This document shows, piece by piece, positions 33,284 through 42,688 of a stretch of 64,000 bases of DNA. The stretch is from UBA1494_A sp963973975 (GTDB taxonomy: Bacteria > Bacteroidota > Bacteroidia > Flavobacteriales_E > Vicingaceae): NCBI GenBank assembly GCA_963973975.1, contig CAXBCF010000013.1:31046-95045 (forward strand), written 5' to 3'. Position 1 is the stretch's first letter, and every line of letters begins with the position of its first letter. Position numbers and translations under genes: made by a program. The notes below the pieces were generated by a model that had not been told where the DNA came from, did no database searches, and saw only the letters and a program-made list of their open reading frames with translations.

Positions 33284-34189
33284 TTAATCTATTCTTTCTC
33301 TGAGAGCATATTTTCGAAAACTGAGAATAAACGCTAGAAAAAACAGGCAACTTACAAGAAATAAAAGTAGCGATTGTGTTGTATCACTTTCTTCAAGTTG
33401 TTTTTCCATGCTGTTAAATCCAAAACGATAGCTGACCAAAACAGCAATGCCATTGTTGAGAAAGTGAGCAAATATGGGAATCCATAAATTCCTCGACCAT
33501 AAAAACAAGTAGCCAAAAACTGCTCCTAAAAGAACACGAGGGAAAAATCCATAAAACTGTAGGTGGATGGCACTGAAAAGCAGTGCTGAAACCCAAACTC
33601 CCCAATGTTTGTTATTTAAACCTTGATTGATGGTCTTTTGTAAGATGCCTCTAAAAATCAATTCTTCCCCAATGGCGGGCAAAATGGCAATGAGGATTAA
33701 ATTAATTAGCAAATCTTCTTGTGATTCCATTTGCAGAAATGCCTTGGTTAGCTTTGCAGCCTTTTCTTCTGCGGTTTTCATCCAAAATTCTATTTCGTGA
33801 AATAAAGAAGGTAGTTCAAGAGAAGCATTCCATTCACCTAAATAACCAATAAGTGGTAGGCTGCTTAAAGAAATTAAAATCGTCAATAAAAAAATTGGTA
33901 GAGAAATACTTACGTGAAAAGTTTGTTTGATTTGATTGCGTTGAAAGATGAGATAGAAAATTAATCCCGGCAGTATAAAAAGCCCGATACTGTTGAAAAA
34001 CTGAAGAAATTTAAGAATACTAGTGTTGCCTGTTTTTAAGGGGTTGTTGTAAATGCTTGAAATTTCTGAAGCATCTACATCAAATACAAAAGGAACCAAT
34101 GCAGTGCCAATTACCACAAAAAGCCCTCCAAAAAAGAGGCACATAGCGATGATCAAAAGCAACTTAAAGTACTTGTTCTGCGGTTCCAT
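33284..34189 (-). CDS. CPBP family intramembrane metalloprotease
   Basis: 301 residues with about eight membrane helices. The CPBP (Abi/Rce1-like) signature is intact: GEELIFRGILQKTIN (EExxxR), FSAIHLQFYGFFPRVLLGAVFGYLF (His) and IPIFAHFLNNGIAVL (HxxxN). Members cleave prenylated or other membrane substrates, or act in bacteriocin immunity; the substrate here is unknown. The start is an ATG at 34189, divergent from the dus gene with 45 bases between starts. Confidence 0.9.
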   Translation of the reverse strand: MEPQNKYFKLLLIIAMCLFFGGLFVVIGTALVPFVFDVDASEISSIYNNPLKTGNTSILKFLQFFNSIGLFILPGLIFYLIFQRNQIKQTFHVSISLPIFLLTILISLSSLPLIGYLGEWNASLELPSLFHEIEFWMKTAEEKAAKLTKAFLQMESQEDLLINLILIAILPAIGEELIFRGILQKTINQGLNNKHWGVWVSALLFSAIHLQFYGFFPRVLLGAVFGYLFLWSRNLWIPIFAHFLNNGIAVLVSYRFGFNSMEKQLEESDTTQSLLLFLVSCLFFLAFILSFRKYALRERID

Positions 34190-34234
34190 TGATGGAAGAA
34201 GGGATTATTGAGTAATTTTGCTAAAAATTTTTGA

Positions 34235-35227
34235 GTGACAAAAATAGCCAATATCGAATTAGGAGATTTTCCTTTATTACTTGCTCCAATGGAGGATGTA
34301 AGTGATCCTCCGTTTCGAAAATTGTGTAAGCAGCAAGGAGCAGATTTAATGTACACGGAGTTTATTTCTTCAGAGGGTTTAATTCGAGATGCTGCAAAAA
34401 GTGTTCAGAAATTAGATATTTTCGAATATGAACGCCCAATTGGGATACAAATTTTTGGAAGTGAAATAGAATCTATGCGCTTAGCTACAGAAGTAACAAC
34501 TAGAGCTAATCCAGATATTATTGACATCAATTACGGTTGTCCTGTAAAAAAGGTGGCTTGTAAAGGAGCTGGAGCAGGAATATTGCAAGACATTCCCAAA
34601 ATGGTAAAAATGACTGCTGAGATTGTAAAATCTACGCATTTACCTGTGACTGTTAAAACCAGATTAGGTTGGGATGAAAACAGTAAATACATTGTCGAAG
34701 TGGCGGAACGATTACAAGATGTTGGCATAAAAGCCATCTCCATACATGGGCGCACTAGAAAACAAATGTATAAAGGTGAAGCAGACTGGACCTTAATTGG
34801 GGATGTAAAAAATAATCCTAGAATGAACATTCCGGTTTTTGGGAATGGCGATGTATTTTCACCAGAAACAGCATTGGAGAAAAAAGAAAAATACGGGGTG
34901 GATGGAGTAATGATTGGAAGAGCGAGCATTGGCTATCCTTGGATTTTTAGAGAGATTAAGCATTTTCTAAAAACAGGAGAGCGACTGACTCCACCAACGA
35001 TGATGGAACGTATTGAAGCGGCAGAAAATCATTTAAAAATGTCTGTTGAGTGGAAAGGAGAGAAATTGGGTGTATTAGAAATGCGTCGGCACTACAGCAA
35101 TTATTTCAAAGGCATTCCCCATTTTAAAGAACACCGCATGCAATTGGTTACGCTAGAAGATTTTGAAGCTCTACAAACAACTTTTCAAACCATTAAAACT
35201 GACTTTGGGCAGTTGGAGATGGTTTAG
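34235..35227 (+). CDS. dusB: tRNA-dihydrouridine synthase (DusB type)
   Basis: 330 residues starting from a GTG. FMN-dependent reduction of uridine to dihydrouridine in the tRNA D-loop. Features: PLLLAPMEDVSDPPFRKLC at the start, DINYGCPVKKVACKGAGAGIL with the catalytic Cys, VTVKTRLGWDE, ISIHGRTRKQMYKGEADW (FMN phosphate site) and FGNGDVFSPE ... GVMIGRASIGYPWIF. The C-terminal helical tRNA-binding domain follows (MRRHYSNYFKGIPHFKEHR). The exact site specificity (DusB-like position 17) is by family resemblance only. Confidence 0.93.
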   Translation: MTKIANIELGDFPLLLAPMEDVSDPPFRKLCKQQGADLMYTEFISSEGLIRDAAKSVQKLDIFEYERPIGIQIFGSEIESMRLATEVTTRANPDIIDINYGCPVKKVACKGAGAGILQDIPKMVKMTAEIVKSTHLPVTVKTRLGWDENSKYIVEVAERLQDVGIKAISIHGRTRKQMYKGEADWTLIGDVKNNPRMNIPVFGNGDVFSPETALEKKEKYGVDGVMIGRASIGYPWIFREIKHFLKTGERLTPPTMMERIEAAENHLKMSVEWKGEKLGVLEMRRHYSNYFKGIPHFKEHRMQLVTLEDFEALQTTFQTIKTDFGQLEMV

Positions 35228-35348
35228 TGTTTTTCTATTAACCACAATGTTCACAAAGGATTTCGCCAATTGCACAAAGTCTTTAGTATAGTGAATTACT
35301 TGTCACTGTATTCACGAAGACTCTTGACTGATATTCTTAATTTACAAA

Positions 35349-35396
35349 TTCGTAATTAAAAACTTTTACTTTTAACTTAAGTCACTCTTAACTCAA
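35349..35396. repeat. AT-rich intergenic repeat, copy 1
   Basis: GTAATTAAAAACTTTTACTT followed by ..AAGTCACTCTTAACT recurs in related form at 59272-59318. It lies just downstream of the minus-strand LolE-like gene and of the plus-strand dus gene. Upstream in the same gap (35240-35290) is a CACAA/AAAG-rich stretch also typical of flavobacterial intergenic sequence. Confidence 0.4.
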
Positions 35397-35401
35397 ACCC
35401 C

Positions 35402-36613
35402 TTACAACTTCACCTTCGTTAAATTCCTCACGGGATACCAGGATGTTAAAAAGCCGATAATTAGAACGGTTATTAAAATGGCTACTAATTCTATAGGGTT
35501 CATTTCAACTGGATAATAATCAACAATTCCACCATCGAGGCGCAGCAAACCAACATGCTGTTGCAGCAAGCAGAGAATCACTCCAAGCAACATTCCACCT
35601 AAAGCACCGCTGAGGTTAATGAGCAAACCTTCGTAGAAAAATATTCTGCGAATCAGGCTGTTTTTTGCTCCCATGCTAACCAAGGTTCGGATGTCTTTTT
35701 TCTTTTCTAAAATCAACATGCTGAGTGAACTGAGAATGTTAAAAGCTGCCAACATCAGTATAAAAACCAAGATTAAAAAGGTAACCCACTTTTCAGTTTG
35801 ATTGGTTTTGTAGATAATCTCATTGAATTCATAGCGGCTTTTTACCGAAAACTTGCTTTCATCGAGCAAAGCTTTTAGTGCTTCCGTTACTTTTTCAATA
35901 TTAGCATTGGGTGCAATTTTAACTTCTACCGAACTGATTTCTCTGTTTTTGTATTCTAGTAATTCTTGTGCAAACTGCAAATCCACCACAATGTACTTAT
36001 TGTCGTACTCAGGGCTAATGTAAAAAACGCCTGCCGATGCAATTTGCTTGTTGTAAACTGAATTTATGGGATTTGAAAGTGAGCGAATTGAGCGTTTTGG
36101 AGCATAAATGCTCAAGTTTTCAGGAGCTTTGGAAAGGTACAACCCCAATTGAGAAGCAATGCCATACCCACTAATGGCAAATGGAACTCCATTTGCTCGC
36201 AAAACGAGTTCTCCATCAATTAAAGCACTGTCGAGTTGGCTCATTCTGAGAAAACTTTCGTCCACTCCTTTTATGGTAGCTATGGTTTGTTCTTCCCGAT
36301 AACGCACTCCGCAAACTTCTTCTAAAACGCGCGTGTAGTTCGCAACACCTTCTAAGGTTTGTATTTTTTCGAAATCGATTAAATCTTCAGAGAATACTTT
36401 GCCGGTATTGGCTTCAATTCGAATATCTGAATCAAAGGTTTCAAAAAGAGATTCCACTAATTTTTCAAGGCCATTGAAGGCGGAAAGTACTACTACAAGT
36501 GCAAAAGTTCCAATGCCAACACTGATGACAGAAATCCACGAAATAATGTTAATCGCATTGTGCGATTTTTTGGCAATTAAGTAGCGTTTGGCAATGTAAA
36601 GTGAAAGGTTCAA
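35402..36613 (-). CDS. LolC/E-like FtsX-family ABC transporter permease
   Basis: 403 residues. Layout: membrane helix at about 22-45 (IISWISVISVGIGTFALVVVLSAF), a large extracytoplasmic domain (50-275), then three helices (about 277-305, 325-350 and 372-392), the FtsX/MacB permease pattern. The opening IAKRYLIAKKSHNAINIISWISV and the KKKDIRTLVSMGAKN coupling region match LolC/LolE, which extract lipoproteins from the inner membrane. The start is a TTG at 36613, three bases after the rbfA stop; there is no ATG near it. The ATPase partner (LolD) is not in the window. Confidence 0.87.
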   Translation of the reverse strand: MNLSLYIAKRYLIAKKSHNAINIISWISVISVGIGTFALVVVLSAFNGLEKLVESLFETFDSDIRIEANTGKVFSEDLIDFEKIQTLEGVANYTRVLEEVCGVRYREEQTIATIKGVDESFLRMSQLDSALIDGELVLRANGVPFAISGYGIASQLGLYLSKAPENLSIYAPKRSIRSLSNPINSVYNKQIASAGVFYISPEYDNKYIVVDLQFAQELLEYKNREISSVEVKIAPNANIEKVTEALKALLDESKFSVKSRYEFNEIIYKTNQTEKWVTFLILVFILMLAAFNILSSLSMLILEKKKDIRTLVSMGAKNSLIRRIFFYEGLLINLSGALGGMLLGVILCLLQQHVGLLRLDGGIVDYYPVEMNPIELVAILITVLIIGFLTSWYPVRNLTKVKL

Positions 36614-36616
36614 TGC

Positions 36617-36952
36617 TTATCTTAATAATTGATCGATGGTTTCAGCATAATCGAAAGAATCGTCTAAGTAAAAATGCAAATCCGGAACATGCCTCAATTG
36701 CTGACCTACTTTTTTCCCTAAAACAAAACGAATTTCTCCGGCTTGTTCATTGATTCTTGCAACAATTTCCTCTCTGTTTTCCGCGGGAAAAATACTGACG
36801 TAAATTCTAGCAATTCCCAAATCACTTGTCACCCTTACTTGTGTAACTGAAATCATGGTGCCACCCGAAATATTCACTTCTTGCATGGTGAAAATTGCTC
36901 CAATTTCTTTTTGCAGCAAGCGGGAAATCTTTTGTTGTCGAATCGAATCCAT
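36617..36952 (-). CDS. rbfA: ribosome-binding factor A
   Basis: 111 residues from the ATG at 36952 (MDSIRQQKISRLLQKEIGAIF); an upstream TTG at 36961 is less likely. The KH-type fold is visible: VTQVRVTSDLGIARIYVSIFP, EEIVARINEQAGEIRFVLGKKVGQQLRHVPDLHFYLDDS given in part. RbfA binds 30S precursors for late 16S rRNA maturation and cold adaptation. The pair rbfA - LolE-like permease on one transcript is common in flavobacteria. Confidence 0.93.
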   Translation of the reverse strand: MDSIRQQKISRLLQKEIGAIFTMQEVNISGGTMISVTQVRVTSDLGIARIYVSIFPAENREEIVARINEQAGEIRFVLGKKVGQQLRHVPDLHFYLDDSFDYAETIDQLLR

Positions 36953-37080
36953 AAGGAACAAAAATAATAAATCCCCCTGCCAATTGGCAATTTTATGCTG
37001 TACTTCTTTATTTCACTAATTTCGCCCTGATTAAAAAGAGTGGATTCATGTAAAAAACAGCTTCCATTGAATTTCATTGA

Positions 37081-38901
37081 ATGAAGAGTTTAGCTAAAAT
37101 ATTAAAGTACATCGTTCCTTACAAAGGGGTTGCTTTCTTGACAATTTTTTTCAATCTGTTGTCTATTGTATTTAACTTGCTGTCTTTATTGGCGCTTATT
37201 CCTTTTTTGAACCTTTTGTTCGGAGAATTTGATCCAGTTTTAAGTGCTCCAGAATTTGAATTCAGCGCTGCCTATTTCAAGGAGTTTTTCTATTTCAAAA
37301 TGCATCCTTATGTTTTGGAATACGGTGAAGAAGGAGCCTTGATGTTTATTTGCGTTGCCGTTGGAATTCTCTTTTTTCTTAAAAATTTATTTTTATACCT
37401 CTCTCGTTTTTTCATGTCATCCATTCGAAGCAATGTTGTAAGAGACATTCGAGAAAATATTTTTAGAAAGATTTTGGTTTTGCCACTTTCATTTTACTCT
37501 GAAGAGCGAAAGGGGGATATTCTAAGTAGAATTACCGGAGATGTTCAAGAAGTAGAATGGTCGGTTATGAACTCATTGGAAATGGTTTTTAGAGACCCTA
37601 TTTCTATTGCACTTTCTCTGTTTGTAATGATCAACATGAATGCTGAATTAACCGTTTTTTCATTGGTTTTATTGCCTGTTAGTGCGCTGATAATTGGTAG
37701 AGTTGGGAAAAGCCTCAAAAGAACATCTTCTAAATTGCAAATGCGCATGGGAGAGCTTTTATCCAATGTGGAAGAAGCTTTGAGTGGTTTGAGAATCATT
37801 AAGGCATTCAATGCTGAAAAATCGACCAATCAGAAGTTTGATTCCATCAATGGATTTTACAGTCAAACCATGTTGCGCATGTCTAGAAAGCGAGATTTGG
37901 CTTCGCCATTAAGCGAATTTTTAGGTTCCATTGTCATGGTAACCTTGGTTTGGTATGGTGGAATGATGGCTTTGAATCCCGAAGTTGAATTTGATGGAGG
38001 AGATTTTATTGGCTACATCATTATTTTTTCTCAGTTGTTGCCACCTGCAAAATCACTTTCTACTGCTTATTACAACATTCAAAAAGGTGCGGCTTCTACA
38101 GAGCGAATTGACGAGGTGTTGCAGTCAGACGATAGAATTATTGAGAAGAAAGATGCTTTATCAATTCACGATTTTGAAGATTCCATTGAATATAGAAACC
38201 TTGGATTTGCCTATCAAGAAACGCGTGTTTTAAATGGCATTAATTTAAAAATTAAGAAAGGACAAACCATTGCGCTTGTGGGGCAATCTGGAGGTGGAAA
38301 GTCAACCATGGTAGATTTATTGCCCCGATTTTATGATCCAATTGAGGGAGGTATTTTCATAGATGGAAATGATATTCGGGATTACAAGATAAAAGATGTT
38401 CGGTCATTGATGGGCATTGTTACACAACAATCAATTTTGTTTAACGATACGGTTTTTAATAACATCGCTTTAGGAGTTGATAATGCGAGTGAGGAAGCAG
38501 TTATAGAAGCAGCTAAAATTGCCAATGCGCATGAGTTTATTGAAAAATTACCTGAAGGGTACCATACCGTAATTGGAGATGGCGGCGGTAAACTTTCAGG
38601 AGGACAAAAGCAGCGTTTGAGTATTGCCAGAGCAGTATTGAAAAATCCACCAATCATGATTTTAGATGAGGCAACTTCGGCTTTAGACACAGAATCAGAA
38701 AAGTTGGTTCAAGAAGCCCTTTACAAATTAATGAAAAGTCGAACTTCTATTGTTATCGCTCACCGACTTTCTACTATTCAGCATGCAGATGAAATTGTTG
38801 TGATGCACGATGGCGAAATTGCCGAAAGAGGTGCACATGAGGAGTTGATTTCAAAGAAAGGAATCTATCATAAACTCACACAACTACAAACTTTTTCTTA
38901 G
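37081..38901 (+). CDS. MsbA-like ABC exporter (fused permease-ATPase)
   Basis: 606 residues. Six membrane helices in the first 320 residues are followed by one ATP-binding domain: Walker A GQSGGGKST, Q-loop GIVTQQSILFNDTVF, signature LSGGQKQRLSIARAV, Walker B IMILDEATSALD and switch IVIAHRLSTIQHAD. The size and half-transporter layout match MsbA-type lipid A or lipid flippases, though drug exporters look the same at this level. It is divergent from rbfA (128 bp between starts). Its stop is followed by the regulatory region of the surface-protein operon. Confidence 0.9.
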   Translation: MKSLAKILKYIVPYKGVAFLTIFFNLLSIVFNLLSLLALIPFLNLLFGEFDPVLSAPEFEFSAAYFKEFFYFKMHPYVLEYGEEGALMFICVAVGILFFLKNLFLYLSRFFMSSIRSNVVRDIRENIFRKILVLPLSFYSEERKGDILSRITGDVQEVEWSVMNSLEMVFRDPISIALSLFVMINMNAELTVFSLVLLPVSALIIGRVGKSLKRTSSKLQMRMGELLSNVEEALSGLRIIKAFNAEKSTNQKFDSINGFYSQTMLRMSRKRDLASPLSEFLGSIVMVTLVWYGGMMALNPEVEFDGGDFIGYIIIFSQLLPPAKSLSTAYYNIQKGAASTERIDEVLQSDDRIIEKKDALSIHDFEDSIEYRNLGFAYQETRVLNGINLKIKKGQTIALVGQSGGGKSTMVDLLPRFYDPIEGGIFIDGNDIRDYKIKDVRSLMGIVTQQSILFNDTVFNNIALGVDNASEEAVIEAAKIANAHEFIEKLPEGYHTVIGDGGGKLSGGQKQRLSIARAVLKNPPIMILDEATSALDTESEKLVQEALYKLMKSRTSIVIAHRLSTIQHADEIVVMHDGEIAERGAHEELISKKGIYHKLTQLQTFS

Positions 38902-38961
38902 TTGAGTTCCTTTTAAATTCGCTACAGGTGTAATGTTTAGCATATTATAGGCATTATTTTT

Positions 38962-39039
38962 TTGTTAAAGAATTTGTTATAAGAAGGCTAATTGTTTTTT
39001 TAGCTAAAAATATTCTATTTTTGTTAACTTCTTTAACAA
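38962..39039 (+). promoter_or_regulatory. upstream region of the surface-fibre operon with promoter and inverted repeat
   Basis: A perfect 11-bp inverted repeat TTGTTAAAGAA (38962-38972) / TTCTTTAACAA (39029-39039), followed by seven T, brackets a promoter-like pair: TTG (38992-38994), 21 bases, TATTTTTG (39016-39023). The ATG of the first surface gene is at 39088. The repeat may be an operator, a loop-out terminator of the ABC gene, or both. Confidence 0.45.
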
Positions 39040-39087
39040 TTTTTTTGCTAAAAAATCGAAATTAAAAATCTTATACACTTTAGTGAT

Positions 39088-42000
39088 ATGACAACTTCTA
39101 GCCAACCTTTAAATAGAAACCTCATTGTTTTTCTATTTCTATTTTCTTGTTTTTTCTCAAGCTTTTCACTTTTGGCTCAAGCGCCGGATGGAATAAATTA
39201 TCAAGCAGTAGCTCGAGACAACAATGGGAATGTTTTAGACAATCGGTTAATTTCCGTAAGATTTGGGATTCTTGCAACCAGTCCAACGGGAACATTGCTT
39301 CACGAAGAAGAACACAGTCTTATTACAACCAATGACTTTGGCTTATTTAATTTGGTAATTGGAAGAGGAACTCGAATTGGTGGAACTGCAGCAAATTTTG
39401 CAGGAATTGATTGGTCGAATGCCGATCATTTTTTAAGGGTTCAAATCGAGGCTGGGAATGGTTTTGAAAATTTGGGGACTACCCAATTACTTTCTGTACC
39501 TTACGCTTTATATGCTAAATCTGCAGAAATTGACCCAAGTTTTATTGCACGTTTTGTAGCAGACTCTACAAGAAATGCTGATAGCATTGCTGCTCTTAGA
39601 ACTGATTTAAGAAGCCTTCGAATCGTCGATTTTGATCCACGTATAGTTGCAGATAGTATCCGCTTAGAATTATTTATCTCAAAAATGAGAAATGACTCTA
39701 TTTCCATTGCCAATACCTTGACAATTTTAAGAAATGACATTAATACTAATAACACTCAACTAGTAAACCTCAATACGAGATTTATTAACGATTCATCTAA
39801 AGTTGCTGATAGTTTAGCTGCAATACGCGCTGATTTAAATGGCTTAAACATTGTGGATTACGATCCTAGAATCACAGCAGACAGTATTCGCTTAGAGGCA
39901 TTAAAAATTAAGTTGATAGCTGATTCAACAAGCATATCAAATGCTGTAAGTACCAATGCAAGTGCTATTACTACAAATAGTACGAATATATCAACAAACA
40001 CAACAAACATAAGCTCAAACTCGACACAAATTACAAATTTAGATACTCGTTTTCAAGCAGACTCTGCGAATAATGCAGATAGTTTAGCTGCAATTCGAGC
40101 TGATTTGAATGGATTAAACATTGTAAATTATGACCCTAGAATTACTGCAGACAGTATTCGATTAGAAGCATTAAAACTAAAATTGATAGCAGATTCCACA
40201 AGCATGTCAAATGCGATAAATACAAATGCTAGTGCTATTGCAACGAATATAACTAACATCTCAACAAATACAACAAACATTAGCTCAAACTCGACACAAA
40301 TTACAAATTTAGATACTCGTTTTCAAGCAGACTCTGCGAATAATGCAGATAGTTTAGCTGCAATACGTACTGATTTAAATGGATTAAACATTGTAAATTA
40401 CGATCCTAGAATCACAGCAGACAGTATCCGTTTAGAAAATTTGGCTTTAAGGCATTTCAATGATTCTGTATCAAAAGCAGGAGCAATAAGTACTAATGCA
40501 AATGCAATATTTGTAAATGGAAATAATATAGCAACAAACACTACCAATATTTCCAATAATACTCAAAGAATTATTGATTCAGTATCAAGTTTAAGTACAA
40601 ACTTATTAGCAAGAATCAATGCTGATAGTTTGTTGCGCTTCATAAACGATACGACTATAAGGGGACAATTGCGTGATACTTCTGCTACATTGAGAGCCTT
40701 AATTAATAGTTCAAATACTGATGACCAACAAATTTCATTTAGTATATCTGGAGATACTATTGTTTTAGAAGATGGAGGAATATTAGACATCAAAGATATT
40801 CGAGATTCATTAACAAATTATAATTCAAGAATTGTTGCTAACCAAGGCGCTATCAACAGTAATACCTCAGCCATTATAATTAATGCAAGCGATATTGCAA
40901 CGAATTCATCTGACATTGCTACAAATACAACTGATATTGCTACTAATACTTCAGGTATTTCAAGCAACACAACAAACATTGCGAATAACACAAGCAATAT
41001 TTTAGATTTAGATACTCGTTTTCAAGCTGATTCTACGAGCAATGCTGATAGTTTAGCTGCAATACGCGCTGATTTAAATGGATTAAATATTGTGGATTAC
41101 GATCCTAGAATCACAGCAGACAGTATCCGCTTAGAGGCATTAAAAATTAAGTTGATAGCTGACTCAACAAGCATATCAAATGCTGTAAGTACCAATGCAA
41201 GTGCTATTGCTACAAATAGTACGAATATATCAACAAATACTACCAACATTGCTACGAATATAACTGATATCGCGAATTTAACCACTCAAGTAAATTTAAT
41301 AGATTCAACAAAAATTCAATTTGGAACCACTGCTGTTACCATACCAATTGTTAATGACGCAATCTCTTTTCAAACAAATGGTTCAACAGCTTTAACAATT
41401 GATCAGAATCAACGCTCTATTTTTTCTGACCTAGTTGGAATTGCTACACCAACTCCAACAGCTTTTTTGGGCATACGTTCAAATAATGAGGGGATTCCTT
41501 CAGCCAATTTTAATACCATCGGCGGTGATGCTCCGGCTGAAGGGTTGATTATGACAACGAATGGAGTTGCAAATGATGCATATGGTATTTTCTCAAGAAC
41601 TTTTGGAGGAAGTAACAGCATTGGTATAAGAACTCTTTCTAATTCGAGTTCAAGTGTTTTGTCAGACTCTTCCATTGCTTTATATGCTAGAGCTTCAGGA
41701 ATTAACAACAATACTTATTCAGGATTTTTCGATCGAGGAAATGTGTTTATTCGTGATACCTTGATTTTACCTACCGGAGCGAATAGTGGATATATTATGA
41801 CTTCTGATGCAAATGGCTTTGCTACTTGGCAATTGCCTGCCCCAAGTGGTAATGTGAATACAGCAGGAGGGAATACAATCAATCGTTTAGCCTATTGGAA
41901 CAGTGCTGATTCAATTACTTTTTTTAATGATGTATTTATTGATACAGTTAATGATCGTATAGGGATTGGAACCACTGCTCCTTCTCAAAAACTACAAGTA

Positions 42001-42654
42001 AATGGAGGTATAAGAGTAAGTGCGGGATTCAATGCGAACAATGGGACTCAAGGAGCTCCAGCTTTCAGATTTGAATCAGATCCTAATACAGGAATGTTTA
42101 ATGCAGGGGCTGATCAACTAGGGTTTACTATAGGAGGCTCTGAAGCGTTAAGAATAATTTCAAGTGGGAATATAGGAATAGGAACTACTATTCCAGATTC
42201 AATGCTAGAAGTTAATGGAGGAGTTAAGGTTGGAGCACTGAACGTTAATGGTTCATACACTTTCCCTGTTTCAGATGGTATCGGGGAGCAGTTCTTACAA
42301 ACGGATGGGTCGGGTAATGTAAGTTGGTCGTCTACCTTGCCTTCAACAAACTGTCCGGCGGGAATGACGAATGTAAATGGGAATATTTGCATTGAAACAA
42401 ATGAAAGAGCTGCTTCTGACTGGTATGATGCAGCATCTACATGCGCTTCAATTGGTTACAAACTTCCAAGCTGGGCTGAATGGTATGGTGCTGTTTCTAA
42501 TGCTGTGCTAACGAATGAAACAAATAACTGGGAATGGGTAAGTGATGGAACCTCCAATACTGCAAGAAAAGTAGGAAACGGAGATATCAAGGCCACAGCA
42601 AACGATGATCCTGAACTTGGAAGCGCATCATTCAGATGTATTTTTTATAAATAA
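39088..42654 (+). CDS. large surface protein with heptad-repeat stalk and lectin-like C-terminus
   Basis: 1188 residues. Signal peptide (LLAQ near residue 31), then the Bacteroidota N-terminal domain (APDGINYQAVARDNNGNVLDNRLISVRFG ... SVPYALYAKSAE, about 32-145, cited in part). Residues 150-730 are dominated by 90-residue repeats, with seven-residue units of the type NTTNISS / NSTQITN that place Ile at a fixed heptad position, predicted to form a long trimer-type coiled coil. Residues 735-1070 carry tail-fibre-like GIGTT/ILPTGANSG segments. The last 110 residues (NCPAGMTNVNGNICIE ... SFRCIFYK) hold paired Cys and a Trp-rich fold resembling FGE/lectin-type domains. No T9SS sorting domain is visible. 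First gene of an eight-gene operon. Confidence 0.8.
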   Translation: MTTSSQPLNRNLIVFLFLFSCFFSSFSLLAQAPDGINYQAVARDNNGNVLDNRLISVRFGILATSPTGTLLHEEEHSLITTNDFGLFNLVIGRGTRIGGTAANFAGIDWSNADHFLRVQIEAGNGFENLGTTQLLSVPYALYAKSAEIDPSFIARFVADSTRNADSIAALRTDLRSLRIVDFDPRIVADSIRLELFISKMRNDSISIANTLTILRNDINTNNTQLVNLNTRFINDSSKVADSLAAIRADLNGLNIVDYDPRITADSIRLEALKIKLIADSTSISNAVSTNASAITTNSTNISTNTTNISSNSTQITNLDTRFQADSANNADSLAAIRADLNGLNIVNYDPRITADSIRLEALKLKLIADSTSMSNAINTNASAIATNITNISTNTTNISSNSTQITNLDTRFQADSANNADSLAAIRTDLNGLNIVNYDPRITADSIRLENLALRHFNDSVSKAGAISTNANAIFVNGNNIATNTTNISNNTQRIIDSVSSLSTNLLARINADSLLRFINDTTIRGQLRDTSATLRALINSSNTDDQQISFSISGDTIVLEDGGILDIKDIRDSLTNYNSRIVANQGAINSNTSAIIINASDIATNSSDIATNTTDIATNTSGISSNTTNIANNTSNILDLDTRFQADSTSNADSLAAIRADLNGLNIVDYDPRITADSIRLEALKIKLIADSTSISNAVSTNASAIATNSTNISTNTTNIATNITDIANLTTQVNLIDSTKIQFGTTAVTIPIVNDAISFQTNGSTALTIDQNQRSIFSDLVGIATPTPTAFLGIRSNNEGIPSANFNTIGGDAPAEGLIMTTNGVANDAYGIFSRTFGGSNSIGIRTLSNSSSSVLSDSSIALYARASGINNNTYSGFFDRGNVFIRDTLILPTGANSGYIMTSDANGFATWQLPAPSGNVNTAGGNTINRLAYWNSADSITFFNDVFIDTVNDRIGIGTTAPSQKLQVNGGIRVSAGFNANNGTQGAPAFRFESDPNTGMFNAGADQLGFTIGGSEALRIISSGNIGIGTTIPDSMLEVNGGVKVGALNVNGSYTFPVSDGIGEQFLQTDGSGNVSWSSTLPSTNCPAGMTNVNGNICIETNERAASDWYDAASTCASIGYKLPSWAEWYGAVSNAVLTNETNNWEWVSDGTSNTARKVGNGDIKATANDDPELGSASFRCIFYK
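39775..40584 (+). repeat. 270-bp tandem repeats coding for the stalk
   Basis: Three units with an exact 270-bp period start at 39775, 40045 and 40315 (landmark: codons for TRF, then ADSLAAIR.DLNGLNIV.YDPRITADSIR). The third unit decays after about 120 bases. A fourth good copy begins at 41014. Units 39794 onward and 41040 onward are nearly identical over more than 150 bases, including at third codon positions, so recent duplication or gene conversion is likely. Confidence 0.85.
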
Positions 42655-42688
42655 TTAAGTAGCTAAAGAATTAATCTAAAGAAGTAAA

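Noticed and set aside
39775..41290. Tandem repeats as a CRISPR array
   Set aside because: Units are 270 bp, coding, and lack the short repeat/spacer alternation.
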